From contig NZ_HG964497.1 in assembly GCF_000613125.1 (NCBI RefSeq), positions 2,775,189-2,839,188 on the forward strand: a DNA stretch of 64,000 nucleotides. The letters run 5' to 3'. The notes beneath the pieces were generated by a model, which was given only the letters and a program-made list of their open reading frames with translations, was not told where the DNA came from and made no database searches. The stretch's first letter is position 1, and each line of letters opens with the position of its first letter. Positions 28,751 to 37,745 of the stretch are shown one piece after another. The stretch is from Bacillus sp. EB01. Its GTDB lineage: Bacteria; Bacillota; Bacilli; Bacillales; Cytobacillaceae. Position numbers and translations under genes: made by a program.

Positions 28751-29803
28751 ATGCTTAGCAACATGAGGCTGAGGGCTATTTTGGCATGCATCTTTTTAGT
28801 ACCCCTGGTTTATGGATTAATTCTCGCTGGTTTTTCACTAACGTCAACTGCAAAAACAAAGGAGCCGATAGTTCACGGCGAACCGGCTGGAGGAAAACTT
28901 GCACCAGCAGCGAAACTTGAACTTGCTGCGGAAATTCCCAATTATGGAACCAGATTGCTTCCAAAAAAGAACATCGCATCTTTATCCGAACCTACAGAAG
29001 CAAAGAAACCTGAGGCAGCCAGGCCACCAAAACCTGAAAGAGAAAACAAACCCCAGCCAACAAAACCAGTTAACCAGCAGAAGCCAAAAGAGCAAACAGC
29101 CACTTCACCAAAGAAAGCAGCCAATACTCCTGTTAAACAACAGCCAGCAGTAACACCTGCTCCAGTAAAAAAAACAGCTCCAGTCAAAGTGACAGCACCG
29201 GGAAAACCGCGCCCTGTCTATTTGACCTTTGATGATGGGCCGCATCGTGTTTCCGGACAAATTTTAGACCTGCTAGATAAATACAATTCAAAGGCAACCT
29301 TTTTCTTGCTCGATCCGAATATGAAGCAATACCCAGAAGCCGTTAAACGGATGGCCTCCTCTGGCCATGCACTTGGACTGCATGGTGTGACGCATGACAA
29401 AAAATTATTCTATAAATCTTCTAATTCGGTAATCTCTGAAATGAATCAGGCTAGAGCAACGGTAAAGAAGCTGACTGGGGAGGATACAACTTTAATCAGG
29501 ACTCCATTTGGAAGCTCTCCTCACATGACACCTGCTTATAAAGAAGCAGTCAAAACAAATGGTTACAGGATGTGGGACTGGACGGTCGACAGCAGGGATT
29601 GGCAATACCGCAGCAACCGCTATGTTGATGTTGTCATTGAGCAGGTTGAGAAGCAAAAAGCCGGCAGCGGGGCAATCGTCATTTTGCTGCATGAGCGTCC
29701 TGAAACACTCGCACATCTGCCAAAGCTTATGGATTACTTGAAAAAACAGAACTTTATCCTACAACCGTTAACGGAAGATATGCAGCCTGTGCAATTTAAA
29801 TAA
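28751..29803 (+). CDS. Membrane-anchored polysaccharide deacetylase
   Basis: A 350-residue protein: N-terminal signal anchor (about residues 5-28), Lys/Pro/Ala-rich linker (about 40-150), and a NodB deacetylase domain (about 158-345). The catalytic motifs are intact: TFDDGP, the zinc histidines in GLHGVTHD, and RTPFGSS, with DWTVDSRDW near the end. It probably removes acetyl groups from peptidoglycan GlcNAc or another cell-surface polymer, which gives lysozyme resistance in relatives. The ATG at 28751 has GAGGAA six bases upstream. It has its own terminator. Confidence 0.9.
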   Translation: MLSNMRLRAILACIFLVPLVYGLILAGFSLTSTAKTKEPIVHGEPAGGKLAPAAKLELAAEIPNYGTRLLPKKNIASLSEPTEAKKPEAARPPKPERENKPQPTKPVNQQKPKEQTATSPKKAANTPVKQQPAVTPAPVKKTAPVKVTAPGKPRPVYLTFDDGPHRVSGQILDLLDKYNSKATFFLLDPNMKQYPEAVKRMASSGHALGLHGVTHDKKLFYKSSNSVISEMNQARATVKKLTGEDTTLIRTPFGSSPHMTPAYKEAVKTNGYRMWDWTVDSRDWQYRSNRYVDVVIEQVEKQKAGSGAIVILLHERPETLAHLPKLMDYLKKQNFILQPLTEDMQPVQFK

Positions 29804-29820
29804 AAATAACTTTTATAGAA

Positions 29821-29850
29821 GCGGGCAGGTCTATCCTGTCTGCTTTTTTT
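29821..29850 (+). terminator. Terminator after the polysaccharide deacetylase gene
   Basis: GCGGGCAGG pairs with CCTGTCTGC (two G-T pairs) around TCTAT, followed by TTTTTTT. Confidence 0.85.
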
Positions 29851-29914
29851 CGTTGTAAGGATGGTTGAGGAGTTGAACGAATGGTAAAGTAAAGGGAGGA
29901 AAGGGAGGCTTTTC

Positions 29915-30505
29915 ATGAAAGTGAAATATATCTTATCAGGATACATTGTATCTATCTTACTGATTATATTTCTGATTGCCAGAGCGTTTATTCCCGCTGC
30001 CCTCTTACTGGCAGCATTTTTGGTTGAACGGATAATCAGAAAAAGAAAGGAAGCCCTCTCACTTCAGTTGAGTGCTTCCATCTATACGAACATTACCAAT
30101 CGTTCTCTCATTTTTGTACCCCACGGTTTTGATAAGGATGGGGTACGTACAGATATTAACAAGCCTATTATTCTAAAAGAACCTTATACTTCCGAGGATG
30201 TTGGCGTTGCATTAAGAAAATGCTTTGGCATTTCCAGTAATGGCCGATACACAATAAAAGACTTGAAAGGCCATCCCGCTTTAGAAGCAGCTGGCTATAA
30301 AAATGGCAAAAAGTTTATTATGGACCATAAAATGCAAACTGTCTTCTTTCAAAGAATTGAAGGCTACGAGTTTATTGCTGCCGATAGAGCGGAAAATTGG
30401 CGCGGCTATATAAGAAAAAACACTTTTACGCCTACTTTGCCAAAAAAAGCATCAGACACTGAATTGGGAGAAGCGATCCATAAGGTATTTAACGAATGTA
30501 ACTAA
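29915..30505 (+). CDS. Hypothetical membrane-anchored protein
   Basis: A 196-residue protein with two close hydrophobic segments at the N-terminus (about residues 5-23 and 26-38), then a soluble basic domain of about 150 residues. The soluble part contains DINKPIILKEPYTSEDVGVAL, and I do not recognise a family. A strong GGGAGG site is near the start. No partner gene is adjacent in the same direction beyond the terminated deacetylase. The long frame and ribosome binding site make it likely real; the function is unknown. Confidence 0.6.
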   Translation: MKVKYILSGYIVSILLIIFLIARAFIPAALLLAAFLVERIIRKRKEALSLQLSASIYTNITNRSLIFVPHGFDKDGVRTDINKPIILKEPYTSEDVGVALRKCFGISSNGRYTIKDLKGHPALEAAGYKNGKKFIMDHKMQTVFFQRIEGYEFIAADRAENWRGYIRKNTFTPTLPKKASDTELGEAIHKVFNECN

Positions 30506-30667
30506 AACAGATAACGCCATTATAAATCCAGGCTAATCAAGTTGCATTTATGCAAGGAATACCACATTCGCTCAACTCCAGGGTTATGGGCCACTCTCCT
30601 TGCAAGTTCCTAAAAGAAAGGGATTCTTGTGGAGTCTGGAATTCTCACAATAGTATATGCCTTAAAA

Positions 30668-30700
30668 ATAAATAAACTGTCCGGAAGAATCCGGACAGTT
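30668..30700 (-). terminator. Terminator after the 54-codon gene
   Basis: AACTGTCCGGA pairs perfectly with TCCGGACAGTT around a four-base loop; the minus strand continues TTATTTATTTTT. It lies nine bases after the stop codon of the small gene at 30709, which supports that gene being expressed. Confidence 0.85.
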
Positions 30701-30708
30701 GTGGTAGT

Positions 30709-30873
30709 TCACTCAAACTTTGTTGTTAATCCAGTTGCTTTCGCCCAATGGTAGTAGGCTCTTGTGGATAGTTCTGCTTTTAATTCATCGCAAATTGCAT
30801 CATTGACTAATTGCTGATTATGATTATGTAAAAACAGATGGAAATAATATCTAGCTTTTAGAATAATTTTCAC
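30709..30873 (-). CDS. 54-residue hypothetical protein under a c-di-GMP riboswitch
   Basis: A short frame starting with GTG at 30873, with AAGGGGG seven bases upstream and a clean terminator right after it. The product begins MKIILKARYYFHLFLHNHNQ and ends WAKATGLTTKFE. It is basic, aromatic- and histidine-rich, with a single cysteine and no clear membrane helix or export signal. I do not recognise a family. About 38 bases upstream of the start is the 3' end of a cyclic-di-GMP-I riboswitch on the same strand, so its expression is probably tied to that second messenger. A histidine- and tyrosine-rich small regulator or membrane-associated peptide are both possible. Confidence 0.7.
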   Translation of the reverse strand: MKIILKARYYFHLFLHNHNQQLVNDAICDELKAELSTRAYYHWAKATGLTTKFE

Positions 30874-30907
30874 ACAATTACCCCCTTATTAATGTTTGTT
30901 TATAGGG

Positions 30908-30997
30908 CCATAGCGGCAACTGGCTGGCATAACTACAAAGTAGTATTAGCCCCTTTAGCTTTGCGTCCCCGTTTTTCAACGGGTTTGCCTTTGTCAC
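30908..30997 (-). ncRNA. Cyclic-di-GMP-I (GEMM-I) riboswitch
   Basis: On the minus strand the hallmarks of the class I aptamer appear in order: GGCAAACC, a P2 stem CCCGTT-GAAA-AACGGG with a GNRA tetraloop, the core GGACGCAAAGCTAAAGGG, the tetraloop receptor halves CTAA and TATG on either side of stem TACTAC/GTAGT, then CCAGCCAGTTGCC closing P1. No T-tract hairpin follows within the leader; instead GCCCTAT could pair with ATAAGGG at the ribosome binding site of the next gene, suggesting control of translation (inference). Confidence 0.9.
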
Positions 30998-31269
30998 ATA
31001 AATTATGTGCTGATACTATAAATCCACAAACACCCGTAGCCCATTTCAAACCATCAGATTGGCATATTATATTATTTGACCGTATTTATTTATATACAAA
31101 CTTTTACCTCAATTATTCCGGAATAAACTACACTTTATAAATTTTTTCGTTTTGTTTACTCTTTTTATGTCCGTTGGAATAAATGGGTCTTGTCTTTTAT
31201 TACTTCTTACGTCTCAATATTACCCACTATAATTTAGCTATATACCGCAGTCAGGCCCCATTTGTTCAA

Positions 31270-31310
31270 CATAAAATAAACCTGCAGCGGCCAATGGCCA
31301 ATGCAGGCTA
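31270..31310 (-). terminator. Terminator after comK
   Basis: AGCCTGCATTGGCC pairs with GGCCGCTGCAGGTT (mismatches in the middle) with a very short loop; the minus strand continues TTATTTTATG. It lies about 12 bases after the comK stop codon. Confidence 0.75.
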
Positions 31311-31321
31311 AACTTTACATG

Positions 31322-31894
31322 CTATCCCTCTACTCCTTCGCCATCCTCTTTAATCCAGAGTGGATTTTCTTCATTATCACTAACTTGCAATCCCTTTTTG
31401 GGTTCCATGAACAAAGTTAGTGGAGTGTTTGTATTTTTTATAATAATTTCCCTTAGGTACTCAGCCTTTTGGCGCTTCTGATTGAAAAAGGCTTCCTTCA
31501 TATTGATTTCGTACGTATGGTTATAGCTCAAATGAATCAACGTTTTTTTTAGCCCTGTTCTCTGCGTCCCCTTGATATGTGTGAGCGAGAACCATACACA
31601 TGTGGGCTGTTCAAACGATTTTGAAGGGAACAGCCAAATTCCCTGGCTAGTACTGATGGTAATTGGATGCATACGGATATCTCCCAGCAAAGCCTTTGAG
31701 CTATGCCTCGCACCATCAAAGCTGGATCCCAGCCTAAGCAGTGTGCGATTAATAACCTGCACCGGAGACAATTTTACAAAAATCAATTTATCTTCTTCGA
31801 GTATTTTCGAATAAAGCTTTCCATGCGGGTTGTAAACGCCCGTAATAAGGATCGTTTTTTCATTGATAGAGTAATCGTTAACAATCGTAACCAT
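31322..31894 (-). CDS. comK: ComK-family competence transcription factor
   Basis: ComK is the master activator of competence genes; it binds paired AT-boxes as a tetramer. The 190-residue product aligns with Bacillus ComK from memory along its core: YSINEKTILI, SKILEEDKLIFVKLSPVQVI, the conserved LGSSFDGARH, GIWLFPSKSFEQPTCVWFSL and HIKGT. The C-terminal part is more diverged, and bacilli often have a second ComK-like copy, so it could be a ComK2-type paralogue. ATG 31894 is preceded by GGGGG. Its leader contains a long inverted repeat and AAAA/TTTT tracts resembling half a ComK box. Confidence 0.82.
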   Translation of the reverse strand: MVTIVNDYSINEKTILITGVYNPHGKLYSKILEEDKLIFVKLSPVQVINRTLLRLGSSFDGARHSSKALLGDIRMHPITISTSQGIWLFPSKSFEQPTCVWFSLTHIKGTQRTGLKKTLIHLSYNHTYEINMKEAFFNQKRQKAEYLREIIIKNTNTPLTLFMEPKKGLQVSDNEENPLWIKEDGEGVEG

Positions 31895-31956
31895 TAAGTG
31901 TCCCCCTGATTTCTAAAATTAGTCCCACCGATAAAATTTGCTATTTTCTATAATAG

Positions 31957-31983
31957 GGGTATACTAACAATGTTGGTATACCC
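31957..31983. promoter_or_regulatory. Long inverted repeat upstream of comK
   Basis: GGGTATACTAACA and TGTTGGTATACCC are 13-bp arms with one mismatch, separated by a single base, about 65-90 bases upstream of the comK start. No T tract follows, so it is not a terminator. An operator for a dimeric regulator or an upstream part of the comK promoter is likely. Confidence 0.5.
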
Positions 31984-31984
31984 A

Positions 31985-32060
31985 ACGACCGAGACCCCTG
32001 GAAAGATGTCCGCTACGACTGTTTCCCGGGGTTTTGCTGTTTACCGGCAAAAGGCCTTCC
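31985..32060. other. Structured intergenic segment upstream of comK
   Basis: Two further stems follow the dyad: ACCCCTGGAAA with TTTCCCGGGGT (31994-32032, one mismatch, 17-base loop), and TTGCTG with CCGGCAA (about 32034-32050). They could belong to a comK leader RNA or an independent small RNA. No riboswitch class I know matches. Confidence 0.35.
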
Positions 32061-32740
32061 CTTCCTTTGTGCCCGAAAAGCTACTACAGCCTACTATAAT
32101 TCACTCCTCCTTTCTATTTTTGCGAGGCCACTGATCATGTTGGCCGAATCGTTTTTGCAGATCATGTGAGTATGGAATTGGAGATGGCCGATTGCCAATG
32201 GCATGCATGGTGGCAGTCTGATGAGTTTCAAAGAGGCGCAAAGCAGCGAAATGACTGAAAGTATATGGGTAATCCACCACGAGGACTTGAATGAGAGTTA
32301 AGGAAAATCCTGTCGCATCATGTCACAGCTTATTGACTTAATTATACGTATAAATTCTAGATATTGTAAATTGTTATTATTGCAAGGAATTTCCCGAATA
32401 TTCCATCTAATAGCGGATTTTACATTTTATTACACACGTGATTGAATCCTGTTTTTGTTACTGGTATAATATTGAACTAGTTACAACTTTTTCCCCATTG
32501 TTTTCCCCTTTGCTTTTTTAAAACCTTAAATTATCAACTTTTCACTAAATGCACACTATAAACAGGTTATCCCAAAAAGAAAAATACCCTCTTAAACCCT
32601 TCACAAAATAGTCAGAAATATAGTACATAAGAACCGCAATCATTCGTGTTACAGCACATCTCTGAGATGGCAGCTGAAGCTGATTTATTACAACTTCCGT
32701 TTTGACTTATCCATAGTTCTATACAATTTAAAAAATTAAA
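32061..32740. other. Gene-poor region between comK and the gal operon
   Basis: About 680 bases with no frame that has a ribosome binding site and plausible length. The part from 32110 to 32330 is less A/T-rich than the rest and may be a decayed gene, but no homology was recognised. The part from 32340 to 32640 is very A/T-rich. Confidence 0.4.
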
Positions 32741-32770
32741 AAGAGCGGAAATCAATTGTTTCCGCTCTTC
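32741..32770 (-). terminator. Terminator after galT
   Basis: AAGAGCGGAAA pairs perfectly with TTTCCGCTCTT around a seven-base loop, followed on the minus strand by TTTAATTTTTT. It ends galR-galK-galE-galT. Confidence 0.9.
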
Positions 32771-32776
32771 TTACCG

Positions 32777-34267
32777 TTATAACGCTGCAGTAAACCGCCT
32801 AAATGCAACGATTCCTGCTTCTGTTTGTTTGTATACTCCAGCATCCTCAAGAACGCGGACAAACTTCGCGCCAACATTCATTCTGACAATCTCAGAGACA
32901 TTTTCATGGTTCAGTTCATGAGCGTACTTTTCTTTCAATTCCCTAGCCCATGCCTGATGATATTCTTTCACGTCGGCATCATAGCCTAACAAATAGCTTT
33001 CAATTTCTTTAAGCTCCGTTTCAAGCCTCGCCGGCAGTACGGCAAGCCCCATTACTTCAATCAGTCCGATGTTCTCTTTTTTAATATGCTGGACGTCTTT
33101 ATGGGGATGGAATATTCCCAGTGGGTGCTCTTCGCTTGTACGGTTATTCCTAAGAACAAGATCCAGCTCAAACCTTCCGTCACGAACCCTTGCAATCGGA
33201 GTGATGGTGTTGTGGCGTTCATTGCCGGTATGGGAAAGAATGCCTGCTTCTGGATCGCTGTAGCCTATCCAGGATTCGAGGATTTCTTGGGCGGCATCAG
33301 CAAGTTCTCCCTGGTCAGTACCTTTAAGGCGAATAACCGACAATGGCCAATTGAGTGTAACTGCTTCAATATCCGGGTAATTTGTCAGCTTGAATGAATA
33401 TATTTCCTCTGCCCGTGCCATCGCAAATTCATAGCTTCCTCCCTGGTAATGGTCATGAGTCAAAATCGAGCCGCCGACAATAGGCAGGTCAGCATTTGAT
33501 CCAAGGAAATAGTTTGGGAACTTGCCAACAAACTCGAGAAGGCGGGCAAACGCACTTCTATCGATTTTCATATCACGATGCTCTGCACTTAAGACTATGC
33601 AATGCTCATTGTAATACACGTAAGGTGAATATTGGAGAAACCATGGTTCTCCGGTCAATTCAACAGGGATGATCCGATGGTTTGACCGGGCCGGATGATT
33701 GATTCTTCCGGCATAACCTTCATTTTCTATACACAACAAGCACTTCGGATAATTAGAAGAAGAAGGCTGCATTTGCTTTTCAAGGGCAATCTGCTTTGGA
33801 TCCTTCTCCGGCTTTGAGAGATTAATGGTAATATCCATCGTTCCGTAGCCCGACTTAAATTGATAGCTTATGTTTCTCGCAATTTGCTTTGTTTGAATAT
33901 AATTGCTGTTCCGACTCAAATTATAGAAATAATCTGTGGCCTCTTTTGGGTTCCTCTTATATTTTTCATAAAATGTCCTATTCAAATCAGAAGGCCTTTG
34001 AATCAAAACATTCATGATTTTTGCAGAAAAAATGTCTCTCTTGCTTGTCAGGTCCTCAATGATTCCCTGTTTAACCGCATAATTTGTTAAAACCTCAAGC
34101 AAGTCCGGGATACCAAGTTCTCCATCTGCTTTTAATCCTGCCGGGAAGTTGTCGAGCCCCAGCAGGGAGAGGATCTGGTTGCGGGAATAAATCTCATCCT
34201 CAGCGGTAATCAATTCTGCGCCTAAAGCCCGGCTGAGTAAGGATTGTAGTGCCTGATACACATCCAT
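32777..34267 (-). CDS. galT: UTP/UDP-glucose-hexose-1-phosphate uridylyltransferase GalT
   Basis: GalT exchanges UMP between UDP-glucose and galactose-1-phosphate in the Leloir pathway. The 496-residue protein is the large Firmicutes-type GalT (GalT2 family), different in architecture from the E. coli enzyme. N-terminal domain about 1-220, C-terminal domain with GSILTHDHYQGGSYEFAMA and GIFHPHKDVQHIKKENIGLI. The start MDVYQALQSL at 34267 follows AGGAGG; a longer frame overlapping galE was rejected. It lies 13 bases after galE. Confidence 0.94.
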   Translation of the reverse strand: MDVYQALQSLLSRALGAELITAEDEIYSRNQILSLLGLDNFPAGLKADGELGIPDLLEVLTNYAVKQGIIEDLTSKRDIFSAKIMNVLIQRPSDLNRTFYEKYKRNPKEATDYFYNLSRNSNYIQTKQIARNISYQFKSGYGTMDITINLSKPEKDPKQIALEKQMQPSSSNYPKCLLCIENEGYAGRINHPARSNHRIIPVELTGEPWFLQYSPYVYYNEHCIVLSAEHRDMKIDRSAFARLLEFVGKFPNYFLGSNADLPIVGGSILTHDHYQGGSYEFAMARAEEIYSFKLTNYPDIEAVTLNWPLSVIRLKGTDQGELADAAQEILESWIGYSDPEAGILSHTGNERHNTITPIARVRDGRFELDLVLRNNRTSEEHPLGIFHPHKDVQHIKKENIGLIEVMGLAVLPARLETELKEIESYLLGYDADVKEYHQAWARELKEKYAHELNHENVSEIVRMNVGAKFVRVLEDAGVYKQTEAGIVAFRRFTAAL

Positions 34268-34280
34268 AACAATTCCTCCT

Positions 34281-35270
34281 TCAATCCTGGTAGCCTTCCG
34301 GGTTATTCCTGTGCCACTGCCAGGCATCTTCAAAGATTTTCTGAATCGATGTTTTCTTCGGATTCCAGCCAAGTACCGCTTTTGCCTTTTCAGAAGAAGC
34401 AATCAGCCGGCTTGGGTCGCCCGCTCTTCTTGGTGCGACTCTTGCGGGAATTTCATGGTTGGTAACCTTTCGTGCCGCCTCAATCATTTCTTTTACAGAA
34501 AAGCCCTCGCCGCTGCCCAGGTTGATGATGTTGCTCTCGCCGCCATTTTGCAGATAGGAAAGTGCTAGGATATGAGCGTCAATCAAGTCCTCAACATGGA
34601 TATAATCACGAATGCATGTGCCATCCTCAGTATCATAATCATCACCGAAAATGGAAATGTACTCCCTCTGGCCAAGCGGCACCTGAAGGATAAGCGGGAT
34701 CAAGTGAGTCTCAGGTTGATGATCCTCGCCAATTTCACCAGTTGAGCGAGCGCCGGCGACATTGAAATAGCGGAGCGATACATATTTCATTCCATAGGCG
34801 ATCTCACACCACTTCATGATTTTCTCCATTGTGAGTTTTGTTTCGCCATAGGCGTTTGTTGGATTTGTCTCCATATCCTCCGTAATCGGCATCACCTTTT
34901 GCTCGCCGTAGGTAGCCGCAGTTGAAGAAAAGACGATATTCTTAATGCTAAACTCGGTCATCGTTTCAAGGAGCACCTGAGTACCGTATACATTGTTGTT
35001 AAAATACTCGAGCGGCTTTTCCATTGATTCACCAACTAGAGAATTAGCGGCAAAGTGGATGACCCCGTCAATTTGCTCCCGTTCAAACACACCGCGAAGG
35101 AATTCCTTATCACGAATATCTCCTTTATAAAACTTCGCCTTCGGGTGAATAGCCTTTTCGTGTCCTGTCTGCAGGTTGTCGATAACTACCACATCATAAT
35201 TTTGGTCAATAAGTTGATATACGGCATGGGAACCAATATAGCCGGCTCCGCCCAACACCAATACGCTCAT
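34281..35270 (-). CDS. galE: UDP-glucose 4-epimerase GalE
   Basis: GalE interconverts UDP-galactose and UDP-glucose with bound NAD. The 329-residue SDR protein has the Rossmann motif GGAGYIGSHAV at the N-terminus, the DIRD motif, the catalytic serine in FSSTAATYG and the YGETK tyrosine-lysine pair. It has a typical length. It begins 15 bases after galK with a GGGGG ribosome binding site. Confidence 0.95.
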   Translation of the reverse strand: MSVLVLGGAGYIGSHAVYQLIDQNYDVVVIDNLQTGHEKAIHPKAKFYKGDIRDKEFLRGVFEREQIDGVIHFAANSLVGESMEKPLEYFNNNVYGTQVLLETMTEFSIKNIVFSSTAATYGEQKVMPITEDMETNPTNAYGETKLTMEKIMKWCEIAYGMKYVSLRYFNVAGARSTGEIGEDHQPETHLIPLILQVPLGQREYISIFGDDYDTEDGTCIRDYIHVEDLIDAHILALSYLQNGGESNIINLGSGEGFSVKEMIEAARKVTNHEIPARVAPRRAGDPSRLIASSEKAKAVLGWNPKKTSIQKIFEDAWQWHRNNPEGYQD

Positions 35271-35285
35271 CTTTATACCCCCGCT

Positions 35286-36458
35286 CTAGATTTCTTTCGT
35301 TCCGTCTCCTATGCTTGCAACATAGAAGGTCGCTTCATAGCCGATTTTATCCTTATAAGCCCTGCCGACTTCTTCTATGAATCTATCAGCATGTTCTTTT
35401 TCAACAAGCGCAATCGCACAGCCGCCAAATCCTGCACCAGTCATTCTTGCGCCAAGGACACCTTCCTGTTCCCAGGCTGCTTCTGCCAGTGTATCGAGCT
35501 CGATTCCCGTCACCTCATAGTCTTCCTTAAGTGAAACATGGGAGTCATTCACCAGCTTTCCAAAGCTTTCCAGGTTACCTTTCTTAAGCTCCTCAAGTGC
35601 TTTGGCAGTGCGCTGGTTTTCATACACCGCATGCTTCGCTCTTTTTTGTAAAATGCCAGTCGGAATAAGGTGCTTATGCGCTTCGAATTCCTGTTCACTT
35701 AAAGCTCCAAGTGACGTAACGTCAAGTTCTTTTTGCAAGTAGGAAAGGGCTGTTTCACATTCGCTGCGGCGCTCGTTATACTTCGAATCAGCCAGCTCTC
35801 TGCGTTTGTTCGTATTCATAATGATAATCTGGTGGTTTTCGAGATTAAGAGGCGCATATTCATAGTCAAGAGTTTCGCAATCCAAAAGGATGCCACAGTT
35901 TTCCTTGCCCATCCCAACAGCGAACTGATCCATGATGCCGCTGTTGACACCGATGAATTGATTCTCTACCTTTTTGCCAAGCTGCACAAGGACAATCCTT
36001 TCGATGCCAAGGCCGAATACTTCATTCGCCATGACACCAATCAGCATTTCCAGTGATGCAGAGGATGAGAGGCCGGCTCCGTTCGGGATATTTCCATTAA
36101 TTAAAATGTCCAGCCCGGCAGAAATATCATGTCCTGCTTCTTTAATATAGCGGATCATCCCTTTAGGGAAGTTGCCCCAGCCATGTGCAGCATCATAATC
36201 CAGCTCATCAAGACTGAACTCAATCAAGCCTGCTTCCGGAAAGTTCATTGAATAAAGCCTGATTTGGCGGTCTTCGCGTTTTTTAACAATTCCGTACGTC
36301 CCATATGTGATCGCAGCAGGAAAGACACGCCCCCCGTTGTAATCGGTATGTTCACCAATCAGATTAATCCGCCCAGGCGAAAAAAATTTTCGAATTCCTT
36401 CATTCGATTCATATCCAAATTTATTTCCAAATTCAGCTGTTAAAAGTTGAAGATTCAT
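35286..36458 (-). CDS. galK: Galactokinase GalK
   Basis: GalK phosphorylates galactose at C1 using ATP. The 390-residue GHMP kinase has the galactokinase signature PGRINLIGEHTDYNGG, the ATP loop NGAGLSSSASLEMLI and the C-terminal GARMTGAGFGGCAIAL. The ribosome binding site is AAGGAG. It starts 50 bases after galR, so galR-galK-galE-galT form one transcription unit. Galactose released by the GH36 and LacZ enzymes in this window would enter here. Confidence 0.95.
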   Translation of the reverse strand: MNLQLLTAEFGNKFGYESNEGIRKFFSPGRINLIGEHTDYNGGRVFPAAITYGTYGIVKKREDRQIRLYSMNFPEAGLIEFSLDELDYDAAHGWGNFPKGMIRYIKEAGHDISAGLDILINGNIPNGAGLSSSASLEMLIGVMANEVFGLGIERIVLVQLGKKVENQFIGVNSGIMDQFAVGMGKENCGILLDCETLDYEYAPLNLENHQIIIMNTNKRRELADSKYNERRSECETALSYLQKELDVTSLGALSEQEFEAHKHLIPTGILQKRAKHAVYENQRTAKALEELKKGNLESFGKLVNDSHVSLKEDYEVTGIELDTLAEAAWEQEGVLGARMTGAGFGGCAIALVEKEHADRFIEEVGRAYKDKIGYEATFYVASIGDGTKEI

Positions 36459-36508
36459 AAGCCAGTCTCCTTATGGTTTAGTTGAACATTTTTGTGATGA
36501 AACGGAGA

Positions 36509-37519
<1,011 letters not shown>

Positions 37520-37587
37520 TTACATTTTTCTTTATATGTTCATTATAAACCTTTAAGTAAAAAACTCAAATAATTTTACTAATAATT

Positions 37588-37605
37588 TTAGTTAAATTTT
37601 ACTAA
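37588..37605. promoter_or_regulatory. Candidate GalR operator
   Basis: TTAGTTAAATTTTACTAA is an 18-bp palindrome with one mismatched pair. A second partial copy (TTTACTAATAATTTTAGT) overlaps it upstream. The position upstream of galR fits an autoregulatory operator of a LacI-family dimer, but the LacI-typical central CG is missing, so this is tentative. Confidence 0.4.
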
Positions 37606-37686
37606 GCCGTTTTGGAGTTTCTCCAAAGCTAATTTTATTTACAACATTGCCTTGTAATACCTAATTCACCAATTGTCGAACCCGCA

Positions 37687-37711
37687 AAAAGGCCAAGGTA
37701 AGTCCTTGGCC
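37687..37711 (-). terminator. Terminator after dgoD
   Basis: GGCCAAGG pairs perfectly with CCTTGGCC around a five-base loop; the minus strand continues TTTTTGC. It ends the galactonate operon. Confidence 0.88.
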
Positions 37712-37745
37712 CGGAATCATGCATATAGATTTGTTCCACACTCAA

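Noticed and set aside
30892-31140. 82-codon plus-strand frame
   Set aside because: It is antisense to the c-di-GMP riboswitch; the conserved signal is on the minus strand.
31985-32060. Known riboswitch class upstream of comK
   Set aside because: Hairpins are clear, but none of the conserved cores I know (SAM, c-di-GMP, c-di-AMP, purine, TPP, FMN, lysine, guanidine, T-box) matches.
32110-32340. Possible decayed gene between comK and galT
   Set aside because: Composition is less A/T-rich than its surroundings, but I could not find a frame or homology to support a pseudogene.
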